Assembly (NCBI RefSeq): GCF_000236705.1
Contig: NC_016599.1
Location: 372,001 to 436,000 of the forward strand
DNA: 64,000 nt
Reading direction: 5' to 3'
From: Owenweeksia hongkongensis DSM 17368
GTDB lineage: Bacteria; Bacteroidota; Bacteroidia; Flavobacteriales; Schleiferiaceae
The stretch's first letter is position 1. Every line of letters starts with the position of its first letter. The notes beneath the pieces are model-generated. The model ran no database searches. It saw nothing but the letters and a program-made list of their open reading frames with translations, and was not told where the DNA came from. Shown here piece by piece: positions 1-8,908 of this stretch. Position numbers and translations under genes: made by a program.

Positions 1-46
1 CTGCAAGTCTTTCCCTTTCTCTGGGATGCATTTCGGGTTTTGTCAT
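1..46 (-). CDS. N-terminal start of a possible GAF-domain protein (partial)
   Basis: Reading the minus strand from an ATG at 46 gives fifteen residues, MTKPEMHPRERERLA, before the window ends. The E-R-x-R-L-A pattern just after the start resembles the opening of many GAF-domain sensor proteins and kinases, where a PxNExxRLxAL motif precedes the first helix. This is only a resemblance from a very short stretch; the gene body lies outside the window. Confidence 0.35.
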   Translation of the reverse strand, partial: MTKPEMHPRERERLA

Positions 47-326
47 AGCTGGTTTTATAAAGCCAAATTGACTCAAATCCAATATTCATCCTCAACAGAA
101 ATATAATATTATAGTCTGTTTGATGGATATGGATTGAACCAAGATATCAATGGCTAAGTACGGAAAAAAACAAGCTTGGGTTGATAAAGGCCATTCTTGC
201 TAAAAACCAACTGTTTGCGCTTTGAAGAATTTAGAAGATTCTAATACACTCTTAAATAAGTGCTATAGATCTATAGTTGTAAATAATTGCAACAAGCCTT
301 TTTTTAGCAGAATTGATTAAAGCTAC

Positions 327-782
327 TTAGGAAGGCCAAATGATTTCTTCTCCTTGCGCGTCATATTCTGGAAAAATGGTGATTGAGTCCAAAACTCCTT
401 GCTGAACCCAAAATGCCAAGCCCAACTTTTCGGAGGCGTAATCTTTGGCTTCTAGCTCCTCAAAGTCATCATCTAAAAACAAATCGTCAATTCCTTTTTC
501 TTTAGCAGTTTCCAAAAGGAACTCTTCACTTTTTCCAATAAATGGCTCTCCCATAAGGGTTGCGTCAGAAGTATAAAAAGTAACGGAGCTCAGCTTAAAG
601 TCATCTTCAGAAGAAAATACGAGGGTAACCCCAAGCTCGTTGTACACCATGGCAATATCGCTTGAGCCATCTTCAAAGTTGGAAGTATCTTCACTATCAG
701 GTTCCCCCAAAACATCAATAATCTGAGATTTTGATAGACCAAATTTGATATCCTTAAATCCTACGTGTGGCTTAATTTCCAT
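327..782 (-). CDS. Hypothetical cytosolic protein, 151 aa, acidic
   Basis: A complete ATG-started frame encoding an acidic soluble protein with no signal peptide or membrane segment. Its beginning, with G-F-K-D-I-K-F-G-L-S-K-S-Q-I-I-D-V-L-G-E-P-D, resembles the repeat unit of SmpA/OmlA-like or small immunity-type folds, in which a F-G-x-S-xx-xV-xx-x-L-G-x-P segment is common. I do not recognise a family with certainty and assign no function. It lies 78 bp downstream of the J-domain gene on the same strand, so the two may be co-transcribed. The stretch of about 280 bp beyond its stop (47-326) shows no gene or clear signal. Confidence 0.75.
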   Translation of the reverse strand: MEIKPHVGFKDIKFGLSKSQIIDVLGEPDSEDTSNFEDGSSDIAMVYNELGVTLVFSSEDDFKLSSVTFYTSDATLMGEPFIGKSEEFLLETAKEKGIDDLFLDDDFEELEAKDYASEKLGLAFWVQQGVLDSITIFPEYDAQGEEIIWPS

Positions 783-860
783 GGTAATATTTTTACAGCT
801 TGAAAGGTAGTTTATTGCTGAGAGCTATTCTAAAAAATAGTCCCAGCAATTTATCGGTGA

Positions 861-1316
861 CTAGGCTTGAGCTTCCTGTGCTTCTTTCTTTGCCTTGCGG
901 TAAGGGAATGATTGAAAAATATTTCTCTTACCAAAGCGCATCTGTTTGTCAGAGTTATTGAATTTGAGGAACAAACCTCTGTTTACACCAAAGTACTCAT
1001 AGGTGTTGCCATCCATAAATGTTACGGTCAATAAAAGGCCTTTGTGGTCATAGTCTGCAATACCTGATTCGTTGATGGTAGCAGTATATTCCGGTAGATT
1101 AGCCTCAATGGTTTCTTGAGCCATGCTTACCAAAAAATGATAGCCATCAATTATTTTGCGGCTTATAAGTTCAGCTTCAGCTGCTTTTTCATCCCCTTCC
1201 TGAAATTTGTCAGGGTGCCATTCTTTTACCAAATTTCTGTAGCTAGTCTTTAGTTCTTTAAGGGTTGGTTCTCCCTCCACATTGAACAACTTCTTGTATT
1301 CTTTGATACGTTTCAT
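861..1316 (-). CDS. J-domain plus KTSC-domain protein
   Basis: Residues about 5-70 form a DnaJ-type J domain: K-E-Y-K-K-L-F-N-V followed by a helix and the invariant HPD tripeptide in KEWHPDKF near residue 35. J domains stimulate the ATPase of a DnaK-type chaperone. The C-terminal part (about 75-140), with the G-I-A-D-Y-D segment followed by T-Y-E-Y-F-G-V and F-L-K-F, fits the small KTSC domain, where a short beta structure is expected. There is no glycine/phenylalanine-rich or zinc-finger region, so this is not the housekeeping DnaJ but a specialised co-chaperone-like protein; its client is unknown. ATG start, cytosolic, 151 aa. Confidence 0.8.
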   Translation of the reverse strand: MKRIKEYKKLFNVEGEPTLKELKTSYRNLVKEWHPDKFQEGDEKAAEAELISRKIIDGYHFLVSMAQETIEANLPEYTATINESGIADYDHKGLLLTVTFMDGNTYEYFGVNRGLFLKFNNSDKQMRFGKRNIFQSFPYRKAKKEAQEAQA

Positions 1317-1472
1317 GGCAACTTTGATTTCTGTTATTATTTAAAAATCAGGATTTTTCATTTGCTGAAAGCATGATTTTTAGCGGGCGCGAAGGTAGTG
1401 CTAATAGGTATAGCTAGCTTCGTTTTATAAATAATAAAACAAAACCTGCCTTAGCGGTAATAATTGGTGTGT

Positions 1473-2738
1473 TTAAGTTAACTTTTCAAGTGCGTGCTCT
1501 AGTTGGGTAAAGCAGGCAGCAATTGAATCTAAAGTAGATGTACCAACAGAGAGCCTAAACCATGGAGAAGTTTGGCTTGCACCAAAAGCATAAAATGGCA
1601 CTACAGCAAGTTTGGCTTCATTAAGTAAATAAGCGCAAACATCTTCTACAGTTTCCAATACGTGACCATCAGTAGTAGTTTGGCCTTGTATGTCAAATTT
1701 CACCGTAAGGTAAATAGCGGCTTGCGGGTGAATAGCATCTACATTATACCCCTTGTCTTTAAGATTTTGAATACCATCATAAAAGGCAAGCAAGCGGTCA
1801 TTCAAGTCAGACTTGAAACCTGTAAGGTAATTTTCCACCTCTCCATTCAGGTTAAGGTATGTAGCGGTTGCAACCTGCTCCGCTTTTGGAGACCAAGCAC
1901 CTATATGGCCTAAAATAGATTTCATGGCATTGATTATTTTTTTAGGACCAAAAGCCCAACCTACACGAACTCCGGTGGCTGCAAATGCTTTAGAAAGGCC
2001 ATCAATAAAAAGAGTGTATGGTTTTACTTCCGGGCAAACTTCTACCGGGTTTACATGTGTAGTATCTCCATGAGTAAGTACCCAATATATTTGGTCGTAA
2101 AGAAGGTATACAGGTTTTTCATTTGGTCCACGTCTATTATTTTCAGCCACAATGGCCTCACAAATTGCCTTTAGTCCGCCAGCTGTAAATACAGTTCCGG
2201 TAGGATTAAGTGGGGAGCATAATGCAACCAACCCTGCTTCAGAAAGGTGGGGTATAAGCTCCTCAGCAGTGGGCATAAAGTTGTTTTCGGCTGCAGTTTC
2301 TATCATTACTTTTTCAGCAGCAGAAAGGTGACTGTAGTGATTGTTATTCCAAGAAGGCACTGGGAAAACTACTTTTTCTCCTGGATTTACCAAAGCTTGG
2401 TATGCTGCATAAATTAGCGGGCGAGCACCTCCAGCAATGAGAAATTCATCAGCGGAATAGTCTAGGTTTAAACGATCCTTTACAAACTTAGCAACAGCTG
2501 CACGGAGTTCTGCTATACCATTTGCAGCAGGGTAATTGGTTTCTCCATTTTCGTATGCATTTATAATAGCCTCGGTCAATTCTGTAGGTATGGGAAATAC
2601 TTTTGGATCAAAATCACCAATGGTAAAGTTGTAAATTTTTTCGCCCTGAGCCATTTTCTCTTTTATCTCACCGGCAAGTTTTATTATTTCAGAACCTTGT
2701 AGGTTTTCTGCCATTTCCGAAATGCGCGTATTTCCCAT
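1473..2738 (-). CDS. Pyridoxal-phosphate aminotransferase, class I/II (aspartate aminotransferase-like)
   Basis: A fold-type I PLP aminotransferase of normal length (about 421 aa). Visible landmarks are the substrate/PLP binding segment CSPLNPTGTVF (Asn that contacts the pyridine ring), the Y-D-Q-I-Y segment with the PLP-phenol partner, the Schiff-base lysine in DGLSKAFAATG, and a late arginine in WFRLSVGTS that binds the substrate carboxylate. The likely reaction is transamination between an amino acid and 2-oxoglutarate; the exact substrate cannot be read from sequence. I start at the ATG at 2738; a TTG nine bases upstream is possible. A TAACTTTG element sits about 17 bp upstream. Monocistronic. 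Confidence 0.88.
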   Translation of the reverse strand: MGNTRISEMAENLQGSEIIKLAGEIKEKMAQGEKIYNFTIGDFDPKVFPIPTELTEAIINAYENGETNYPAANGIAELRAAVAKFVKDRLNLDYSADEFLIAGGARPLIYAAYQALVNPGEKVVFPVPSWNNNHYSHLSAAEKVMIETAAENNFMPTAEELIPHLSEAGLVALCSPLNPTGTVFTAGGLKAICEAIVAENNRRGPNEKPVYLLYDQIYWVLTHGDTTHVNPVEVCPEVKPYTLFIDGLSKAFAATGVRVGWAFGPKKIINAMKSILGHIGAWSPKAEQVATATYLNLNGEVENYLTGFKSDLNDRLLAFYDGIQNLKDKGYNVDAIHPQAAIYLTVKFDIQGQTTTDGHVLETVEDVCAYLLNEAKLAVVPFYAFGASQTSPWFRLSVGTSTLDSIAACFTQLEHALEKLT

Positions 2739-2754
2739 ATTTTTCAATTTTTTG

Positions 2755-2762
2755 CAAAGTTA
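2755..2762 (-). promoter_or_regulatory. Bacteroidota-type -7 element TAACTTTG
   Basis: On the minus strand the octamer TAACTTTG matches the Bacteroidota housekeeping -7 consensus TAnnTTTG and lies 17 bp upstream of the aminotransferase ATG. I see no convincing -33 TTTG at the expected distance, so the site is only a candidate. Confidence 0.4.
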
Positions 2763-2851
2763 CTTATTTAGGCCGCGTTATTTATACGGGATGAATAGGG
2801 CATTGAGGTATCTGTTCTCAAATTCCGTAATATTGATGTAAATCCTTTTTA

Positions 2852-3721
2852 CTGAAAGCAAAAACCATAAATACATTAGGAGATACAGTTTGCCCAAGCT
2901 GCAAAGAACCTCTTCGTGGTAGATACTGCGCTAACTGTGGCGAAAAGAAGTTGGAACGTGATGAAATGACACTCCGTCATTTCTTTGGCTCCGTTTGGAA
3001 TGCAGTAACATTTACCGATATCAAATTCTTACGTTCGGTTTTGGCACTACTCTTTAGGCCAGGTAAGCTTACCGTTGAATTTTTTGCCGGAAGGAGAAAG
3101 CTTTATACAGCTCCTATAGCTTTGTTTTTCTTTATCAACTTGGTGTACTTTATTTATCAGCCGGTAGATGCGCTTAATAGCTCATTGAGATCTCAAACTG
3201 AAGGCCAGTTCTATAGCGAATGGGCAAGTGGAGTTGTAGACGATTATCTGTCTAAAGAAAGTATTGCTCCAGAAAATTTTGTCAGTACTTATAACCAAAT
3301 GGCAGGTCAAGTTAGTAAGCTCTTTCTGGTCATTTTTATCTTAATATTTGCCGTAGGAGTGGCCTTAGTAAATTTTAGACGCGGTGAGCTTTTTTACGTT
3401 CACCTGATTACGGCTACTCACTTTGTAAGCTTCGCTATCCTATCTATGCTCATCATTTTACCCTTAGTGGGGAGTCTTTTAATTTGGATTTACCTTATAA
3501 TTTCTCCACAAAGTTCTTGGAATCTGAATCCTAATATGGGACCAATTACTCTTACCATATTGCTGATTTTGGCAGTTTATAGCTATGCAATGCAAAAAAG
3601 ATTATATCAGCAAGGATTTTTTGTTAATCTGATAAAAGCAGCTTTACTGATTGTGTTTTTCGCTCTATCAGTTGTGGTTTATCGCTTTTTCCTTTTTGTG
3701 GTTACTATGCAGTTAGTTTAG
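2852..3721 (+). CDS. DUF3667 membrane protein with N-terminal zinc ribbon; non-ATG start
   Basis: The body has the DUF3667 pattern: a conserved soluble segment with T-L-R-H-F-F, then F-R-P-G-K-L-T-V-E-F-F-A-G-R-R-K-L-Y-x-x-P, followed by about five hydrophobic segments. The first TTG start (2951) would miss an in-frame zinc ribbon, VCPSCKEPLRGRYCANCGEK, encoded at about 2888-2947 and typical of this family, so translation must begin further upstream. Between the in-frame TGA at 2834 and the ribbon there is no ATG, GTG or TTG; CTG at 2852 is the best candidate. Function of DUF3667 proteins is unknown. Plus strand, isolated between two minus-strand genes. Confidence 0.7.
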   Translation: MKAKTINTLGDTVCPSCKEPLRGRYCANCGEKKLERDEMTLRHFFGSVWNAVTFTDIKFLRSVLALLFRPGKLTVEFFAGRRKLYTAPIALFFFINLVYFIYQPVDALNSSLRSQTEGQFYSEWASGVVDDYLSKESIAPENFVSTYNQMAGQVSKLFLVIFILIFAVGVALVNFRRGELFYVHLITATHFVSFAILSMLIILPLVGSLLIWIYLIISPQSSWNLNPNMGPITLTILLILAVYSYAMQKRLYQQGFFVNLIKAALLIVFFALSVVVYRFFLFVVTMQLV

Positions 3722-3754
3722 CAGATGGCCTGTTAAAGTTTATCCGAATCTGTC

Positions 3755-5896
3755 TTACTTTATTCTTTTGTCTGGCTTTGGAATTTGAACGGACACGGAA
3801 GTTCCCATTTCTGGATTGTTTTTAAAATGGAGAACTCCATTATGAGCATCCACAAAATCGGTAACAATTCGAAGACCTATACCGGTACCGCTTTCCCCTG
3901 AAGTACCTTGATTTGAGATTAGCCCGTCTCTATTGTTTAAGTTGTGCAGTACATTTTCAGGAATACCCAATCCGCTATCACAAAAGGTAATTTCGGTAAA
4001 TTCAGAATTGTCCCTTACATCAATTTTCAGAAAGCCTTTTTCAGGTGTGAATTTTATAGCATTTGAAAGTAGGTTTCCACAAATGCTTCGCATCTGATTG
4101 TAATCGGCCCAAAGTTCTGTATTGGGAGAAACATTCAATTCTAACTTTAGCTGTTTGGCTCTGATGTTTGGCTCATAAATGTTAACCACTTCATTGAGCA
4201 ATTCTTTTGTATCGAGCTTTTGAATAAGCTTACTGATCTCATTCATTTGGAGCCTGGCCCATGCCAAGATTTCATGAAGGGTAGTGAGACTAATATCTAC
4301 TTCCTTTTTTAAATGCCCGAATAAATCCTGTAGCTCTTCCCGAGTTATTTCTACCGCGGACATGGTACTTAATAAACTAGATATTCCGGCTAATGGAGTG
4401 CGTAAATCATGACCCAATACTGATAGAATCTTATTTTTAAGGTCATTAGATTCTGCTAGTTCGCTCTCTCGCTCTTTTAATTTTATGTATTGTTGAGATA
4501 AAGCATCGCTGGATTCTTTCTCTCGGACAAAGGCTCTATTTCGTTGCCCTAAAGTTTTAATAAGCCATGCCCCGGCCAGAAGTAATAGAATAATAGAGAT
4601 AGATGAAATGTATAGAAGGATTTGTTGTGACTTCAATTTTTGCGATTGTGCAACCTCCTTTTCTTTTAGAACCATGTTTTCCGCTTCAGCCAAATCAGCT
4701 TCATATTGTGTTCGCAGTTCTGCAAAGTGTTGTTCTTCTTGGTTTATTTTTATACTGTCTAAAATGGCTTGCATTTTTTCAAAATACTTCAATGCATTTT
4801 CAAAATTTCCTTGGGCCTTGTTTACCTCATATAGGCCTGTATAAACACTTTCAAACATAGATAGTTGCCCAGACTCTTCAGCCATTTCTAAGCATTCTAT
4901 CAACATTTCTTCGCTTTTTTTGAAACTACCAATTTTGAAATAGATTTCACCTAAATCCATTAAGTTGTGAAAAATACCTTGCGTTAACTGATTCTCTCTG
5001 CATTGTTTTAAAGAGATGTTATGGTACTTGATGGCTTCATCATATACTTCAGATTGCTTGTAGGTAGTGGCAAGTAAATAATTTGCAGAGGCCATTTCCC
5101 CATTAGTTCCAAATTGTTGTTTTAGGGCAACCGATTTTTTTGCATAGAAGAGAGCGCTATCACGAATGTTTTCCGCAGAAAACGCAATCGAAAGGTTGTG
5201 GTAGTTTTGAGCCAATCCAAAACTGTTATTCACCTTTTTATTCGCTACAAGGGCACGTTTGTAGTGGGTTCGCGCCTCATCGTAATCATTAATGTTAATC
5301 CTATATATCTCCCCAATATTGTTTTCTACGATAGCGAGTTTGGTATAGTCTTTATTTTCAGTGAAGTATTTCTTTGCAGTAAGTAAGTTAGAAAGTGCTT
5401 TTTGATGCAAATTAACTCTGCTATATGCATTAGCCATGTTAAGCAAAATGGAATAGTAAATTTTGTCATCCCTATTGATATAATAACTGAGAGCTTTTTC
5501 ATAATACTTAATTGCTTCAGCTGCAACGCCACTTTTTACTTCTGTATTGGCAATATGACTGTAAACAAGGCCTATTTTACTGGAGTCCTGTATTTCTTCC
5601 GCAATCTCTAAAGCTTTATCAAAATATTCTCTGGACTTAGGAATGAAGCTACCATCAAAAAAATAGATACCGGAAGTAATATAAAATGATAATAACTGTC
5701 TATTGGGAGTGCTTTCCGATAAGCGATCTTCAGCTTCATTGAGGAGTTCTTCTACTTCTTGTCGGTGGTCCACTTCATTCATTTCACTTGCACTATCCAA
5801 TATTTGCTGTAGGCTTAGATTGGAGTATTGAGCCAGAGCAAAAAAAGGTGACGTAACAATTGATAAAAATGTAAGGAATGCAAAAAGTTGTTTCAT
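3755..5896 (-). CDS. TPR-containing sensor histidine kinase
   Basis: A 713-aa protein with a cleavable signal peptide ending near ALAQ, about seven TPR units over residues 40-380, one transmembrane helix near 430-450, a coiled-coil linker, and a kinase core. The H box VLGHDLRTPLAG places the phosphorylated His at residue 496; the N box is CGNLLSNAIKF, G1 is DSGLGIP and G2 is GTGIGLRIV. The periplasmic TPR domain presumably senses a protein or peptide partner, and the kinase passes phosphate to a separate response regulator, since no receiver domain is fused and no regulator gene is adjacent. This architecture is common in Bacteroidota. ATG start at 5896. Confidence 0.9.
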   Translation of the reverse strand: MKQLFAFLTFLSIVTSPFFALAQYSNLSLQQILDSASEMNEVDHRQEVEELLNEAEDRLSESTPNRQLLSFYITSGIYFFDGSFIPKSREYFDKALEIAEEIQDSSKIGLVYSHIANTEVKSGVAAEAIKYYEKALSYYINRDDKIYYSILLNMANAYSRVNLHQKALSNLLTAKKYFTENKDYTKLAIVENNIGEIYRININDYDEARTHYKRALVANKKVNNSFGLAQNYHNLSIAFSAENIRDSALFYAKKSVALKQQFGTNGEMASANYLLATTYKQSEVYDEAIKYHNISLKQCRENQLTQGIFHNLMDLGEIYFKIGSFKKSEEMLIECLEMAEESGQLSMFESVYTGLYEVNKAQGNFENALKYFEKMQAILDSIKINQEEQHFAELRTQYEADLAEAENMVLKEKEVAQSQKLKSQQILLYISSISIILLLLAGAWLIKTLGQRNRAFVREKESSDALSQQYIKLKERESELAESNDLKNKILSVLGHDLRTPLAGISSLLSTMSAVEITREELQDLFGHLKKEVDISLTTLHEILAWARLQMNEISKLIQKLDTKELLNEVVNIYEPNIRAKQLKLELNVSPNTELWADYNQMRSICGNLLSNAIKFTPEKGFLKIDVRDNSEFTEITFCDSGLGIPENVLHNLNNRDGLISNQGTSGESGTGIGLRIVTDFVDAHNGVLHFKNNPEMGTSVSVQIPKPDKRIK

Positions 5897-5960
5897 GTAT
5901 GTGTGAGTGGAGTAGGGATAAATGTAAGCGGTTTAGTATATAAATGGAACTTTTGTGCAA

Positions 5961-5993
5961 AAAAAATAGCGCAGACCGTTTATCTGCGCTATT
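5961..5993 (-). terminator. Rho-independent terminator after the M43 protease
   Basis: An 11-bp perfect stem (AATAGCGCAGA with TCTGCGCTATT) around a 7-nt loop, followed on the minus strand by a run of U. It lies about 25 bp past the stop of the protease gene. Confidence 0.8.
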
Positions 5994-6018
5994 CTAATGT
6001 TTTTACCTAGTTAGATTT

Positions 6019-7446
6019 CTATTGTTTCAATACTCTAAAAGTAGAAATTCCATTCCCGCTGTGTACTTGAATTACATAGAGTCCATTTTGTTGTCCAAGG
6101 GCTATTTTGGTTTCAGTACTGTTTGTTACTTCATGAGTTTTAATCAAACTCCCATCAATACTAAATACCCGTATTGTAGCATCGCTGTTGGTCTCATTAA
6201 AGTGTATCGTTATCTGGCCCGAGGTAGGGTTTGGATAGTAGCTAATTGCGGGGTTGGCATCAACTACAAAGGATCTGGTACTAATAAGATAAGGGCGATT
6301 GGTTTCAATTACGGTGCGCATTACATCTATCTGTCCTTGGGTAAATGAGTTTTGACAATTACCACTTGAATAGTCCATATAATTTTCAACCATATCAGGC
6401 AGATCCATTCCTAATATGGTATCCACACAATTATTGGCTACATGGTTACAATTAAAAGAACTTGATCTATCACTTCTTGGAGTGTCATGTATAAAGTCGT
6501 CCATAGTGCAATCGCCATCTCCCCAAATGTGGCGCAAGCCTAAATAATGACCCATTTCATGAACCAGTATTTTTCCACTTCTTACCAAGGCATCATAACT
6601 CTGGTAGGGTGTAGGAAATAAATTTGGATTATTAGATCCAATAACCGGATAGTGCAAAAGGATGCCTTCCTGAAACCCACCTAACTCCGTATAAATTTCA
6701 GTTGGCCAATTGGGATGATTGGCAGGAGGGGTAGCGAGTCCGAAAAATACAAGTTCCTCGAAATCATTGAACTTTGGTTCGAATATTCTTAAATCTCCCA
6801 CCCAAATATTTACATAGTTAAGGGAGTTCCAGGCACTTCTTCCACCGAGGCTATCTTGCGTTATTCTGAAATAATTATAGTACAAACTATCATTTAGCCA
6901 ATCTTGAATTTCCTGCATTTGCGTTTGATCATAAGGCAAAACACCACCAAAGTATTTTGTTGGGGAATAAGTTCTGGTAATGCCATTTGTAGGATTACCG
7001 GCAGGATCATTAGTGGCTAAAACAAACTCTATTTCACTATCGGCTACGAGCGGTTTAAAGTCAGCTCTGGTATTTACAGTGTCCGTATTTTGGCGTCTAA
7101 AGCTTTCATTCAGCACTCTTAGTTGATCTTGAATTACAGAGTCTGCAAGGTTTGCTGATGTATCATTATATAGAATATGAAACACTACTGGAATTTGCAT
7201 TACGCCACTGCTCGTTTTTTTACGATTGGCATTTTCATTTGTAATGTTGGCCAAATATTGGTTTGCTGCTTTTAGAAAACCAGGCTTAACTCTGTCAGCA
7301 TGTTTCATTAGTTCAAAGCTACCACAGCCTACCAATGTATCATTAGCAGAAGCATGATGTGGTTTGCTCAAAGCCTGTTTGATTAATCCTTGTGAAAATA
7401 GCGGGCAAGTAGTAGCTATAAGGAAACAAAGTAAAAGGTGTTTCAT
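6019..7446 (-). CDS. Secreted M43-family (pappalysin-like) zinc metalloprotease with T9SS sorting domain
   Basis: From the ATG at 7446 the protein opens with a signal peptide (MKHLLLCFLIATTCPLFSQ); an in-frame ATG at 7467 is possible but gives a poorer signal. The zinc motif is LVHEMGHYLGLRHIWGDGDC, the HExxHxxGxxH pattern of metzincins, followed by a Met-turn in VENYMDY; together these fit peptidase family M43. The last 80 residues (from ISYYPNPTSGQITIHF to STFRVLKQ) form a type A C-terminal domain, so the enzyme is expected to cross the outer membrane by type IX secretion and act at the cell surface or outside. Its own strong terminator follows. Confidence 0.92.
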   Translation of the reverse strand: MKHLLLCFLIATTCPLFSQGLIKQALSKPHHASANDTLVGCGSFELMKHADRVKPGFLKAANQYLANITNENANRKKTSSGVMQIPVVFHILYNDTSANLADSVIQDQLRVLNESFRRQNTDTVNTRADFKPLVADSEIEFVLATNDPAGNPTNGITRTYSPTKYFGGVLPYDQTQMQEIQDWLNDSLYYNYFRITQDSLGGRSAWNSLNYVNIWVGDLRIFEPKFNDFEELVFFGLATPPANHPNWPTEIYTELGGFQEGILLHYPVIGSNNPNLFPTPYQSYDALVRSGKILVHEMGHYLGLRHIWGDGDCTMDDFIHDTPRSDRSSSFNCNHVANNCVDTILGMDLPDMVENYMDYSSGNCQNSFTQGQIDVMRTVIETNRPYLISTRSFVVDANPAISYYPNPTSGQITIHFNETNSDATIRVFSIDGSLIKTHEVTNSTETKIALGQQNGLYVIQVHSGNGISTFRVLKQ

Positions 7447-7492
7447 TTTAAGTTTTAGTGTTTGCATTTTTTAAAGGGAATTTTGGGGTTAT

Positions 7493-7711
7493 TTATTCTT
7501 CAATTTGATCAGGTACATATTCTAGTATATCGCCAGGTTGGCAATCCAAAGCTTTGCAAATGGCTTCGAGCGTGGTAAAGCGTACAGCTTTAGCCTTACT
7601 TTGCTTAAGTATTGAAAGGTTTACCACAGACAGGCCGATCTCTTCAGCAAGGTCTTTTACCTTCATCTTCCGCTGAGCCAGCACCACGTCCAAATTTACA
7701 ATGATTGCCAT
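7493..7711 (-). CDS. Small XRE-family DNA-binding regulator (YozG-like)
   Basis: A 72-aa single-domain helix-turn-helix protein: the segment MKVKDLAEEIGLSVVNLSILKQ is the first HTH pair and FTTLEAICKALDCQPGDILEY is the closing part typical of Cro/C1-type HTH domains of the YozG kind. Proteins of this type often regulate a neighbouring membrane protein gene. Here it follows a small membrane protein gene by 5 bp on the same strand, which supports co-transcription and a functional link, though the target DNA is unknown. Confidence 0.85.
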   Translation of the reverse strand: MAIIVNLDVVLAQRKMKVKDLAEEIGLSVVNLSILKQSKAKAVRFTTLEAICKALDCQPGDILEYVPDQIEE

Positions 7712-7716
7712 CCAGC

Positions 7717-8223
7717 TTATATGGTAAGTGAGTCTTCAATGGAGTTAATCAAGTGTTCGGAATTTTTTTGATTCTTATCCCAGGTTTGCACCTGCATTAC
7801 AGCTACTGAATGGAAGTTCATAATGGTTTCGCCATTTTCTTCTGTAAAGTCGATGTATAAATTTTCTCCCCAGGATTTCCAGCTGATAGGGCTGATGGCA
7901 AAAATTTCGAATCGTTCTTTATCAGCATGAACCAGTTTGAATTTGGTGGTATCAAGTACCTCCAAAGTTTTTTCAAACATCAGATCTATAGGGATGTCAT
8001 AAGAAGTTTTGGAAGCATACTTTGCAGAAAGGAAATTGAAAGGGCTTAGAAAATAGGATTTAAACCTAGGGTTTTTTCGAATTACAAAATGAAAGATGAA
8101 GAAGCTCGCAATTACAGCCGTTACTATAAAAGCTGGCTTAGAATCGGCTGGAACATAGCGTGAGTAAATAATTGAAAAACCAAGGATTACCACAATCCAT
8201 ATTATGTTCTTGATGTATTTCAT
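7717..8223 (-). CDS. Hypothetical membrane protein with two N-terminal helices
   Basis: Two hydrophobic helices (about residues 5-22 and 27-46 from the ATG at 8223) precede a soluble C-terminal domain of about 110 residues with no motif that I recognise. A start 36 bp upstream (8259) is open, but the sequence from MKYIKNIIW begins with a more natural topology and reduces overlap with the DinB-like gene. The soluble part is rich in aromatic residues (SWKSWGENLYIDF). The gene sits 5 bp before the small XRE regulator, so the pair probably forms an operon in which the regulator controls both. Confidence 0.7.
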   Translation of the reverse strand: MKYIKNIIWIVVILGFSIIYSRYVPADSKPAFIVTAVIASFFIFHFVIRKNPRFKSYFLSPFNFLSAKYASKTSYDIPIDLMFEKTLEVLDTTKFKLVHADKERFEIFAISPISWKSWGENLYIDFTEENGETIMNFHSVAVMQVQTWDKNQKNSEHLINSIEDSLTI

Positions 8224-8836
8224 TTTCAAGCTTGATTTGTTGAAACGAAAATAAATCAAAATTTTCAGATAACATTAAAAAATTAATGATAAACGTTAAT
8301 TTTTTTTGGAGAGTGTGTTTCAGGTTTTCTATTGTATGTAAATGATGATGCCGCGTGTGATAATCAGTAAAATAAGTCATTTCCCGTAAGGTAAGCTTGC
8401 CCAGCAATGGGTGAGGTAGAATGAGCACATCCAAATCTTCTTCCGTGAATTTTTTTAGTCGTTTGATTAGCGTTCCTGTAGCCTTCATAAGATTATCTGC
8501 AAGCTTCTGTCTTTTGTCAAAGGAAATTCCTTCGGGCGCAAATTGAGATGGCGCCTTGCCACCAAGCCCTAGTTTTTCTTTATACCGAATTATCAAATCA
8601 TCATACGATCGGCTGGGGCGATTGGCTTTGCCAAAGTTTAACTTCATAATTGCTTTGGGCAGCATCAACGCCTTATTTAGTGGTACAATGCTTTTATAGA
8701 TGTGCTCCATTTGCTGTCCAGCAGTCCATTTGTCATTGTAAGAGTAGTTGTAATCTTCTTCGCTTAGAGAGGTAATGTAGGTTGTAAAATCCTTATTGGT
8801 TTGAACTAGCTTTTCACTGATTTCTTCTCTTGTCAT
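8138..8836 (-). CDS. DinB/YfiT-like metal-binding protein with frameshifted C-terminus
   Basis: The first 175 residues are a DinB_2-like four-helix bundle. The metal-ligand histidines are visible in the GQQMEHI segment (near 46) and in the paired motif of YHTRHHHLHTIENLKH (near 160-175). Family members act as thiol-dependent or metal-dependent enzymes or have no known substrate. The frame then continues for 55 unusual residues that overlap the next gene. An A8 run in the coding strand (8300-8307) explains this: with seven A the protein would stop at once after ...HTLQKN, giving a normal length of 179 aa. The tail is therefore probably an artefact of a one-base insertion. ATG start at 8836. 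Confidence 0.78.
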   Translation of the reverse strand: MTREEISEKLVQTNKDFTTYITSLSEEDYNYSYNDKWTAGQQMEHIYKSIVPLNKALMLPKAIMKLNFGKANRPSRSYDDLIIRYKEKLGLGGKAPSQFAPEGISFDKRQKLADNLMKATGTLIKRLKKFTEEDLDVLILPHPLLGKLTLREMTYFTDYHTRHHHLHTIENLKHTLQKKLTFIINFLMLSENFDLFSFQQIKLENEIHQEHNMDCGNPWFFNYLLTLCSSRF

Positions 8837-8908
8837 GAGTTTAGAATTTGATTGGAAGATAAGAAATAGGAATGCTAAATAATAAACTATGACTCGCTTG
8901 AGTGGTGA

